64,000 nucleotides of DNA from Sphingopyxis sp. USTB-05. Its GTDB lineage: Bacteria; Pseudomonadota; Alphaproteobacteria; Sphingomonadales; Sphingomonadaceae. The position numbers and the translations under genes are program-made. This document shows positions 57,885 through 64,000 of this stretch, in pieces; position 1 is the first letter of the stretch; every line of letters begins with the position of its first letter. The notes below the pieces were generated by a model. The model was not told the DNA's origin, made no database searches, and was given only the letters and a program-made list of their open reading frames with translations. Where the stretch lies: positions 4,523,001 through 4,587,000 of the forward strand of contig NZ_CP084712.1 in the NCBI RefSeq assembly GCF_023822045.1, read 5' to 3'.

Positions 57885-58012
57885 AAGTTGCGGATAAGCC
57901 GCACCCTTCGTCCCGGGTAAGGCTGCCCGCACGCGCCGGCGGCTCCTGCCGATGTTCGCCGGCTTCGGTCCGCTCGCAACGCGAGCCGGATTTCTTTCGA
58001 AGGAGAAAGATC

Positions 58013-58672
58013 ATGCAGAAGAAGAGTGACGGCCAGCTGCAGGATGACGTGGTCGCCGAACTCGAATGGGATCCGAGCGTCGATCACGCCGATATCGGCG
58101 TCTCGGTCAATGACGGCGTCGTGACGCTGGCGGGCTATGTGAAGAGCTTTCCGCAGAAGGTCGCGGCCGAACGTGCGGTGCGGCGCGTCGCGGGGGTTCG
58201 CGCGCTCGCCGAGGAACTGAAAGTGCGCTTCGCGTCGGATCCCAAGACCGCCGATCATGAAATCGCCAAGCGGATCGTCGACATGATCGGCTGGACGGTC
58301 GCGATTCCCGAGGGGCAGATCAAGGTGAAGGTCGAGCGCGGCTGGGTCACGCTGACCGGCACCGTCGACTGGCACTTCATCGCAAAGGAAGTCGCGCGCG
58401 CCGCGGGGCAGATATCGGGGGTCACCGGCGTCTCGAACCTGATCAAGGTCGGCGATATTCCCACCCCTGCCGACGTCAAGGCGCGGATCATGGCGGCATT
58501 CAAGCGCCAGGCGGGTCTCGACGCAAGCGGCGTATCGGTCACCACCGAGGGCAGCACGGTCACGCTGCGCGGCCGGGTCAAGGCGTGGGGCGAGCGGCGC
58601 ATGGCCGAGCTCGCTGCCTGGTCGGCGCCCGGCGTGACCGACGTCGAGGATTATCTCGCGGTCGACAGCTGA
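58013..58672 (+). CDS. BON-domain protein (three BON domains), paralogue of 37828
   Basis: 219 residues, same length and organisation as the protein at 37828 (MQKKSDGQLQDDVVAELEWDPSVDHADIG versus MLKKTDGQLQRDVMDELEWEPSVDHADIG), so the two are duplicates. Three BON domains, cytoplasmic. AAGGAG precedes the start. Divergent from hsp20. Confidence 0.92.
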   Translation: MQKKSDGQLQDDVVAELEWDPSVDHADIGVSVNDGVVTLAGYVKSFPQKVAAERAVRRVAGVRALAEELKVRFASDPKTADHEIAKRIVDMIGWTVAIPEGQIKVKVERGWVTLTGTVDWHFIAKEVARAAGQISGVTGVSNLIKVGDIPTPADVKARIMAAFKRQAGLDASGVSVTTEGSTVTLRGRVKAWGERRMAELAAWSAPGVTDVEDYLAVDS

Positions 58673-58704
58673 TCCCGCTCGCCTGGGGAAGAGGCGACCC
58701 CCCT

Positions 58705-58737
58705 GCGGCCGTCCGGACATCCGGGCGGCCGCCTTTC
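58705..58737 (+). terminator. terminator-like stem-loop after BON gene 2
   Basis: GCGGCCGTCCGG and CCGGGCGGCCGC form a 12-bp stem with one G-U pair and a 4-base loop, followed by CTTTCC. Equivalent to the terminator at 38514. Confidence 0.6.
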
Positions 58738-58739
58738 CA

Positions 58740-58745
58740 TCCGTA
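58740..58745. promoter_or_regulatory. TCCGTA motif upstream of USP gene 1
   Basis: TCCGTATCATTGCGCAT in the plus direction, 65 bp before the start at 58811. Confidence 0.45.
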
Positions 58746-58810
58746 TCATTGCGCATATCGGCCTCGGCTGACGACACATAGTCTCGGTGCAGAAACCAAG
58801 GAGACGGCTC

Positions 58811-59605
58811 ATGAAGAATATCCTGTTGCTCGTACATGACGACCATGGCCAGGAAGCTCGCCTGCAGGCGGCGCTCGATATCACCCGCGCGGTCGAAGGC
58901 CATCTGACCTGCATCGACGTCACGCCCTATCCCCTCATCGCCGGTGACGGGTTCGGCTTTGCCGAAACCGTCGTCATCCTCGACGAGCGCGAAAGCGAGG
59001 CGAAGAACAAGTCGGTGATCAGCGAGCGCCTGTCGCGCGAGGATGTCAGCTGGAGCTGGATCGACGCGATGGACGAGATCGCGAATGCGGTACTCGATGC
59101 AGCCGACCTCGCCGACCTCATCATCCTCAATCGCGCGCTCGACGGCTTTCCGATGCCCGACATGCGCGACATCGCGAGCCGCATTGTCGCGCGCGCGAGT
59201 GCGCCCGTGCTGGCGGTGCCCGAGACGCTCGAACGCTTCGAGCTCGAGCGCGCGCTCGTCGCGTGGGACGGCCGCCCCTCGGCGGCGGCCGCGCTCCGCG
59301 CCGCTGTACCGCTGCTCGTCTTCGCGAAAGAGGTCGAGATCTTCACCGCGCAAGGGTCCGACAATCATATCGTGCCCGAGGATGCCGCGGCCTATCTGTC
59401 GCGCCACGGCATCGCGGCAAATGTGCGCAAGACCGACATCGGCAAGTTTCACGCCGATTTCCTGATCTCGGACGAGGCAAAGATGTTCCGCGCCGATTAT
59501 CTCGTGATGGGCGCCTACGGCCGCGGCCGGCTGCGCGAGACCTTCGGCGGCACCACGAAGAATCTGCTGACGAAGAGCAAATTCCCCCTGCTCATGAGCC
59601 ATTGA
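58811..59605 (+). CDS. universal stress protein with two USP domains
   Basis: 264 residues: domain 1 (NILLLVHDDHGQEARLQAAL...) about 1-140 and domain 2 about 145-264 with MGAYGRGRLRETFGGTTKNLL, a USP nucleotide-binding Gly motif. Tandem-domain USPs occur under FNR or DosR-type control. The start at 58811 follows AAGGAGA. Paralogue of 62394. Confidence 0.9.
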   Translation: MKNILLLVHDDHGQEARLQAALDITRAVEGHLTCIDVTPYPLIAGDGFGFAETVVILDERESEAKNKSVISERLSREDVSWSWIDAMDEIANAVLDAADLADLIILNRALDGFPMPDMRDIASRIVARASAPVLAVPETLERFELERALVAWDGRPSAAAALRAAVPLLVFAKEVEIFTAQGSDNHIVPEDAAAYLSRHGIAANVRKTDIGKFHADFLISDEAKMFRADYLVMGAYGRGRLRETFGGTTKNLLTKSKFPLLMSH

Positions 59606-59735
59606 TCGGTGGCCCCCGGCCCTGTTTTCCGGCTTCGGGCTCGCACCTCCGAAAGGGCGAGCCCAACAATTCTGCAAGACCTGGCCGGTAGCGGCCGGAA
59701 ACCTGCCGCCATGCCAAAGCTTCGATAACGGGACC

Positions 59736-60155
59736 ATGGACATGTTGATCGCCCGATCGGGTTGGAGCGAGGCACCGCCGACCATTCTTATCGTCGAGGA
59801 TGACCCGGCAGTGCGCCGCTCGCTCCTCCTGCTTCTGCAGGGACGCGGATTTGCGGTGAAGGCCTGGCCCGCCGCCGATCCCGCGCTCGCCGAGGCGGCG
59901 CGTGCCGCGCCCGACTGCCTGATCGTCGATTACCGGCTCGAGAGCAGCGACGGGATCGCGATGCTGGGCGCGCTGCGCGCGCAGGGCTGGGATGGGCCGG
60001 CCATCCTGATCTCCGCCTATCCGTCCGGGGAACTGAGCGCGCGCGCGCGCGAGGCGGGCTTCGCGCTCGTTCTGGAAAAGCCCTTGCGCGAGCATATGCT
60101 TGTCGACGCCGTGACGAGGCTCACGCGCAGCGGCACGCCGCCCGCAAGCCCTTGA
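59736..60155 (+). CDS. single-domain response regulator (lone receiver)
   Basis: 139 residues; EDDPAVRRSLLLLLQ, phospho-acceptor D65 in LIVDYRLESSDG, and LEKPLREHML. No output domain. It resembles the FixJ/NtrC receiver and could be a phosphate sink or competitor for FixL. The first 14 residues may not be translated. Confidence 0.88.
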   Translation: MDMLIARSGWSEAPPTILIVEDDPAVRRSLLLLLQGRGFAVKAWPAADPALAEAARAAPDCLIVDYRLESSDGIAMLGALRAQGWDGPAILISAYPSGELSARAREAGFALVLEKPLREHMLVDAVTRLTRSGTPPASP

Positions 60156-60177
60156 GGTCTTGTCCGGCCGCGCGCAG

Positions 60178-60378
60178 CTATTCGGGATATTCGCGCGGCG
60201 TGGTTTCGGGATGGCTGTCGGGAAGCACCGGTGCCTCCGGCGACGTGCGCAGCGGCTGGCGATCGGGGTCCGGTGCCGGCGTCTCCGGATAGGCCTTGTC
60301 GGGCTGCGTCGGCGGGTCGCAATCGGGACATTCGGGAGGGCGCGCCGCGCTGGCGGGGTCTCGCTCGAAACGATCCAT
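60178..60378 (-). CDS. small Pro-rich protein
   Basis: 66 residues; AGGAGAG precedes ATG 60378. The product has one CxxC (PPECPDCDPP) and many Pro, Glu and Asp residues. No domain recognised. It lies ahead of the response regulator and behind the dehydrogenase genes. Confidence 0.5.
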   Translation of the reverse strand: MDRFERDPASAARPPECPDCDPPTQPDKAYPETPAPDPDRQPLRTSPEAPVLPDSHPETTPREYPE

Positions 60379-60443
60379 GGCAGTCTCTCCTGACAGGCCG
60401 ATCTGGCCTTCGCCACTTTCGCGCCGCCGGTGCGGGCGCGCCA

Positions 60444-61460
60444 TTAGGGATTCCCCCTAGCCGCGCCCTCGGGGACGAGGACGAGCGCGCCTTCGACTTC
60501 GCCGGCGCGCAACCGGTCGAGCGCGCGATTGGCGTCGGCGAGCGGTAGCGCGGTGACATGCGTCCGCACGCCGCAGCGCGCCGCGGCTTCGAGAAACGCT
60601 GCGCCATCGGCACGGGTCAGATTGGCGACCGACCGGATAGACCTTTCCTCCCAGAGATCGGCATAAGGAAAGGACGGGATGTCGCTCATATGAATGCCGG
60701 CGCAGATGACGCGTCCGCCCTTGCGGACATGGCGTAGCGCTTCGGGAACCAGTGCTCCGACCGGCGCAAAGAGGATCGCTGCGTCGAGCGGGTCCGGCGG
60801 TGCTTCGGTCGACGCGCCCGCCCAGGCGCAACCGAGGCGGCGGGCGAAATCCTGACCAGCGGTATCGCCTTCGCGTGTGAAGGCGTAGACATCGGTGCCG
60901 TCGGCGATCGCGAGCTGCGCGAGAATATGTGCGGCGGCGCCGAAACCATAGAGGCCGAGCGCCTTCGCGCTGTCCGCCATGCGATAGGCGCGGTAGCCGA
61001 TCAAGCCGGCGCAGAGCAAAGGCGCCGCATGAAGATCGTCGAAGGCGGCAGGGATTGCGAGGCAGAAGCGCGCATCGGCGACGACATGCGAAGCGAAACC
61101 GCCGTCGCGCGTGAATCCGGTGAACTCGGGCGCGTCGCAGAGATTTTCATGGCCCGCAGCGCAATAGGGGCAGGTGCCGCAACTCCTGCCGAGCCAAGGC
61201 ACGCCGACCCGCTCGCCAAGCCCGAACTGGGTGACGCCCGCGCCGAGTGCGTCGACGCGGCCGACGATCTCATGTCCGGGGACAATCGGAAGCCGGCCGC
61301 TGATGTCGCCGTCGGCGATATGGAGATCGGTCCGGCACACGCCGCAAGCGGTGATCGCGATCCTGATTTCGCCGTCGGCCGGAGTCGGGATCGCGCGTTC
61401 GACGCGGTGCAGCGGTGCGCCCGGCGTGTCGAGCTGCATGGCATGAAAGCCTTGGTCCAT
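60444..61460 (-). CDS. zinc-dependent alcohol dehydrogenase, AdhA/YjgB-type
   Basis: 338 residues. C42 (CGVCRTDLH), H63-E64 (PGHEIVG), structural-zinc C94, C97, C100, C108 and a later GFGAAAHI NAD(P) site. The ITACGVCRTDLHIADGD opening is that of the AdhA/broad-substrate aldehyde reductase branch. The second MDR dehydrogenase in the island. It is followed downstream by a Pro-rich small gene. Confidence 0.92.
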   Translation of the reverse strand: MDQGFHAMQLDTPGAPLHRVERAIPTPADGEIRIAITACGVCRTDLHIADGDISGRLPIVPGHEIVGRVDALGAGVTQFGLGERVGVPWLGRSCGTCPYCAAGHENLCDAPEFTGFTRDGGFASHVVADARFCLAIPAAFDDLHAAPLLCAGLIGYRAYRMADSAKALGLYGFGAAAHILAQLAIADGTDVYAFTREGDTAGQDFARRLGCAWAGASTEAPPDPLDAAILFAPVGALVPEALRHVRKGGRVICAGIHMSDIPSFPYADLWEERSIRSVANLTRADGAAFLEAAARCGVRTHVTALPLADANRALDRLRAGEVEGALVLVPEGAARGNP

Positions 61461-61511
61461 TGGGAGTGTCTCCAGCCGGCTGCCTGCCGGGCGCCGACCC
61501 GATGGCCAAGG

Positions 61512-62057
61512 TCAGCGAAGCTCGAGTTCGAGCAGAGCGAGCGTGGCGTCGCCATCATAGTCGCTCGCCTTGAACCCCAGCGTCCGCTCGACCTCCATCG
61601 CGCCTCGATTGGCGCGGCTCTCGATCGACCGCAACGTCTTGAGGCCGCGGGCGCGGGCGAGATCGACGGCATGATTGAGGAGGGTCCAGCCGACGCCGCG
61701 TGTCTTATACGCCGGCGCGACCGAAATCGCGACCTCGGCGGTCACGAACGCATCGTCGGCAGCAATCAGCAGGCTCGCAATCAGCTCCGAGGTCGCGGCA
61801 TCGAACGCGAGCAGATGCTCGCGGTGGCGGTGATCGACACCGATCATCGCTGCGAGCTGGGCGCTCGACAGGTGCGACTGGCCGCTCAGGAAGCGGAACT
61901 GCATATCGTCCGCCGTCAGGCCGTCGAAGAAATGATTGACGATATCCGCGTCGCTCTCCGCGACCGGCCGGAGACGAAGGTCGACGCCGCTGCGGGTCTG
62001 CAGGCAGGTCTCGGTCGCCTCGCTGAGCGTGGTGTCGGGCGCATTGGTGAGCGTCAT
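61512..62057 (-). CDS. GNAT-family acetyltransferase
   Basis: 181 residues with a GNAT core: LRLRPVAESDADIVNHFFDGLTADDMQFRFL and VAISVAPAYKTRGVGWTLLNHAVDLARARGLKTL, with acetyl-CoA-binding motif A. Similar GNAT domains are fused to, or encoded next to, acyl-CoA synthetases. Probable operon with the dehydrogenase. Confidence 0.88.
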   Translation of the reverse strand: MTLTNAPDTTLSEATETCLQTRSGVDLRLRPVAESDADIVNHFFDGLTADDMQFRFLSGQSHLSSAQLAAMIGVDHRHREHLLAFDAATSELIASLLIAADDAFVTAEVAISVAPAYKTRGVGWTLLNHAVDLARARGLKTLRSIESRANRGAMEVERTLGFKASDYDGDATLALLELELR

Positions 62058-62272
62058 CCTCTGTCTCCTTGATTTGGATCGGACCGCCGGAGCGGCGAAG
62101 GGCGAAGGGTGAGGGTGCCCGCGATACGGCTTTGCTCGCGCCGCGGGTCAGCCGGCGCGCGATTCACCGGAGTCCGGCGCGGGTGCGCGCGAAATGGGGT
62201 CAATGGACTGGGTCTCGGCATCGCTTGCTCCTTTGCGACGTCAGGCTAACGCCCCGCGCGGTCGGCGCATTT

Positions 62273-62286
62273 CGTAATTATACGGA
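62273..62286. promoter_or_regulatory. TCCGTA-type motif
   Basis: CGTAATTATACGGA; near-palindrome with two CGTA/TACG half-sites. Confidence 0.45.
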
Positions 62287-62327
62287 GCGACGCCCATTAT
62301 GCCGCCCGGCCTGAAGGGCGCGGTTTA

Positions 62328-62341
62328 TTGACCGGTGTCAA
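62328..62341. promoter_or_regulatory. FNR/FixK-type palindrome upstream of USP gene 2
   Basis: TTGAC-CGGT-GTCAA, 52 bp before ATG 62394; the same core as the degenerate site at 36367. Confidence 0.65.
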
Positions 62342-62393
62342 TGAAGCCGGCGCGCATAAGCGCTTCCCTCTCCATCATGAAGGAGAGCAAGAC

Positions 62394-63203
62394 ATGCGAA
62401 ATCTTTTGATTCACGCCGACGCGAGCCCGGCCATGGCCGCGCGCACCGAGACGGCGCTCGCTATCGGACGGCGCCTCGGCGCTCATCTCAGTTTCCTGAT
62501 CTGCTCGCCCTTCCAGCAGTTCATCGCCTCCGATCCCTTTGGCGGCATGTATCTGGCGCGCGAACAGCTCGCCAAGGCGCAGCTTGCCGATGCCGAGCTC
62601 GAGACCCGGCTCGCGGCGCAGCTCGCGCGCGAGGATGTGCCCTGGGACGTCGCCATCGCCGACGGCGATGCGCTCGCGGCGCTCTCGCTCGCCGCGACGC
62701 TAGCCGATCTTGCCATCGTATCGCTCGGCCCCCGCGACCGGCGCGGTCTCGCTCAGCCGACGCTGGCGGGCGACCTCGCAATGACTGTGCCCGCGCCCGT
62801 GCTCGCGTTGCCCGCCGAAGGCCAGCCGCTCGACCTTGATGCCCCGGTGATGATCCTGTGGAACGGCAGCCCGCAAGCCGCGCACGCCTTGCGCGCCGCT
62901 GGGCCGTTGATGGCGGGCGCGGGCAGCGTGACGATGGTGCAGGTCGGGCCGGATGAGGGACGGGTGCCGGCCGAGGACGCGCTCTGCTATCTGTCGCGGC
63001 ACGGCATTCATGCTGAGCTTCGCCGCCACGATCGCGGGGCGCTTACGCCCGAGGAGATACTCGAGCGAACCGCGAAGGAAATGGCCCCGGGGCTCATCGT
63101 GATGGGAGCCTATGGGCGTCCGCGGCTGCGCGAGACCCTGTTCGGCGGGGTGACGCGCTATCTGCTCGAAGCCGCGCCGGCGCCGCTCCTCCTCGCCCAT
63201 TGA
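62394..63203 (+). CDS. universal stress protein with two USP domains, FNR-linked
   Basis: 269 residues; domain 1 (RNLLIHADASPAMAARTETALAIGRRLGAHLSFL) and domain 2 with MGAYGRPRLRETLFGGVTRYLL. Paralogue of the protein at 58811. Ribosome site AAGGAGAG before ATG 62394. It precedes the second FNR gene by 31 bp, so both are probably on one transcript. Confidence 0.9.
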   Translation: MRNLLIHADASPAMAARTETALAIGRRLGAHLSFLICSPFQQFIASDPFGGMYLAREQLAKAQLADAELETRLAAQLAREDVPWDVAIADGDALAALSLAATLADLAIVSLGPRDRRGLAQPTLAGDLAMTVPAPVLALPAEGQPLDLDAPVMILWNGSPQAAHALRAAGPLMAGAGSVTMVQVGPDEGRVPAEDALCYLSRHGIHAELRRHDRGALTPEEILERTAKEMAPGLIVMGAYGRPRLRETLFGGVTRYLLEAAPAPLLLAH

Positions 63204-63234
63204 CCGCGATGCCTGCCTGCCGGGCACCCGGCGC

Positions 63235-63924
63235 ATGACCGATTGCCTGTCCTGCATCGTGCGCAACCGCGCCATTTGTGCGAGCCTGCGGCCGGACGAG
63301 CTCCTGTTGCTCGGCCGGATGGGCCGGCGCCAGCGCGTGAGCAGCGGGCATACGCTCCTGTGGGAGGGCGACGACGCGCCGGTCGTCGCCAATGTCCTTG
63401 AAGGCGTCCTGAAACTCGTCGCCGCCACCGCCGACGGGCGCGAGCAGATCGTCGGTATCGTCTTTCCCTCGGACTTCATCGGGCGGCCGTTCGGGAAGGA
63501 AAGCCCGTATAGCGTCAGCGCGATCAGCGCCGCCGAGCTTTGCATCTTCCATCGCGACCAGTTCGACGAGTTCGCCGCCGACCATCCCGATCTCCAACAA
63601 AAATTGCTGCGCCGCACGCTCGGCGAACTCGATCGCGCGCGCCGCTGGATGCTTCTGCTCGGGCGCAAGTCGGCGTCCGAGAAGGTTGCTTCCTTCCTGC
63701 TCGAAATGGCCGATCGCTTGTCGCCACCTCCCGGTGCGGCGGATACGGCGCGAGGCTTCGAGCTGCCCTTCGGCCGTCAGCAGATCGCCGACATCTTGGG
63801 TCTCACCGTCGAGACCACGAGCCGCCAGTTCACCAAAATGCGCGCCGATGGCCTGATCGACCTTCCATCCCGCCGCAAGATCGTCATCAACGACCTTGCG
63901 GCTCTGAACGAAATGGCAGGCTGA
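63235..63924 (+). CDS. FNR-type Crp-family regulator 2 (Fe-S cluster ligands)
   Basis: 229 residues: C4, C7, C15 and C103 for a 4Fe-4S cluster (TDCLSCIVRNRAIC...ELCIF), and helix ETTSRQF with E193, S196 and R197, the exact FNR recognition triad for TTGAT half-sites. Closely similar to regulator 1 throughout. Probably autoactivates the USP-fnr transcript through the upstream site. Confidence 0.93.
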   Translation: MTDCLSCIVRNRAICASLRPDELLLLGRMGRRQRVSSGHTLLWEGDDAPVVANVLEGVLKLVAATADGREQIVGIVFPSDFIGRPFGKESPYSVSAISAAELCIFHRDQFDEFAADHPDLQQKLLRRTLGELDRARRWMLLLGRKSASEKVASFLLEMADRLSPPPGAADTARGFELPFGRQQIADILGLTVETTSRQFTKMRADGLIDLPSRRKIVINDLAALNEMAG

Positions 63925-63949
63925 CCGGCCAACGGCGCCAGTTGGGAGG

Positions 63950-64000
63950 TCAGAAACGAAAAGCGACGCCGGCGCTGATCACCCAGGGATCTAGCTTGTG
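63950..64000 (-). CDS. C-terminal end of an OmpW-like outer-membrane protein (partial)
   Basis: The last 16 residues on the minus strand read HKLDPWVISAGVAFRF then a stop, the typical closing strand of OmpW-family barrels with terminal Phe. The gene continues beyond the window. OmpW is FNR-regulated in E. coli, which fits the neighbourhood. Confidence 0.65.
   Translation of the reverse strand, partial: HKLDPWVISAGVAFRF

Larger units (their letters stand above)
62058..62393. promoter_or_regulatory. divergent promoter region of GNAT and USP gene 2
   Basis: 336 bp without a gene. CGTAATTATACGGA (62273-62286) is a TACGTA/TCCGTA-type motif in near-palindromic form, and TTGAC-CGGT-GTCAA (62328-62341) an FNR/FixK-type site, 52 bp upstream of the USP start. 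Confidence 0.55.

Noticed and set aside
57878..59785. 635-residue minus-strand ORF over the BON and USP genes
   Set aside because: Antisense shadow of two well-supported genes.
1..64000. tRNA, rRNA, transposase, integrase or phage genes
   Set aside because: I looked for CCA-ended cloverleaf-like stretches, rRNA motifs and DDE or tyrosine-recombinase patterns and recognised none; a tRNAscan or IS search would be needed to be certain.

Overview
The window is a high-GC chromosomal segment of an alphaproteobacterium, most probably a sphingomonad (Sphingopyxis-like). Signs are a SciP-type CtrA regulator, a FixL/FixJ/FNR oxygen circuit, an RpoH-type heat-shock promoter of alphaproteobacterial form, a TonB-receptor-like barrel and several small protein families I associate with sphingomonads. 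No tRNA, rRNA, transposase, integrase or CRISPR array is seen. The taxonomic placement is inference from gene content.

Layout. 0-7 kb: a catabolic or detoxification cluster with an alpha/beta hydrolase, a Tat-exported epoxide hydrolase, an OprB-like porin, a crotonase-fold protein with a signal peptide, an unknown protein, an FMN reductase and the C-terminal half of a DHA2-type MFS pump. 7-18 kb: a large exported lipase-like protein, a tiny exported KAEAKPEA-repeat protein, a LytS/LytTR two-component pair and, divergent from it, a run of exported or outer-membrane genes (two-domain retropepsin-like protease, three unknowns, a TonB-receptor-like barrel). 18-26 kb: ahpC-ahpF (ahpF broken by one base in a homopolymer), unknown small proteins, an NDUFS4-like orphan, two Hsp20 genes under an RpoH-type promoter, ChaA and a GNAT. 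26.6-29.3 kb: an arsR-arsC-acr3-arsH operon with a compact, apparently leaderless promoter. 29.3-36.5 kb: small envelope proteins, SciP-like DUF1153, DUF983, an XRE-SulP gene pair and a spermidine-synthase-like gene.

36.4-64 kb is the most coherent part. It holds a FixL kinase with the heme-ligand histidine and distal arginine in place, FixJ, an orphan FixJ-like HTH, an orphan receiver, and two FNR-type regulators with cluster cysteines. Around them are universal stress proteins, an Hsp20, paired BON-domain proteins, VIT, Nramp-like and MgtC-like transporters, an HdeD-like protein, a metallo-beta-lactamase RNA exonuclease, two zinc alcohol dehydrogenases, a K+ channel, an L,D-transpeptidase, cytochrome b561 and the end of an OmpW-like gene. 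Its intergenic regions repeatedly carry a TCCGTA/TACGTA motif and several TTGAY-N4-RTCAA palindromes. I read this as an oxygen-responsive survival (dormancy-like) island: FixLJ acting through TACGTA-type sites, including one ahead of the first FNR gene, and FNR proteins acting through TTGAY palindromes. The regulatory logic is inferred; the genes and motifs are read from the sequence.

Three genes show decay or single-base damage in or near coding sequence: ahpF (A6/T6 run), the TupA-like ATP-grasp gene (G4 run at its 5' end) and a DUF1275 relic with several frameshifts.
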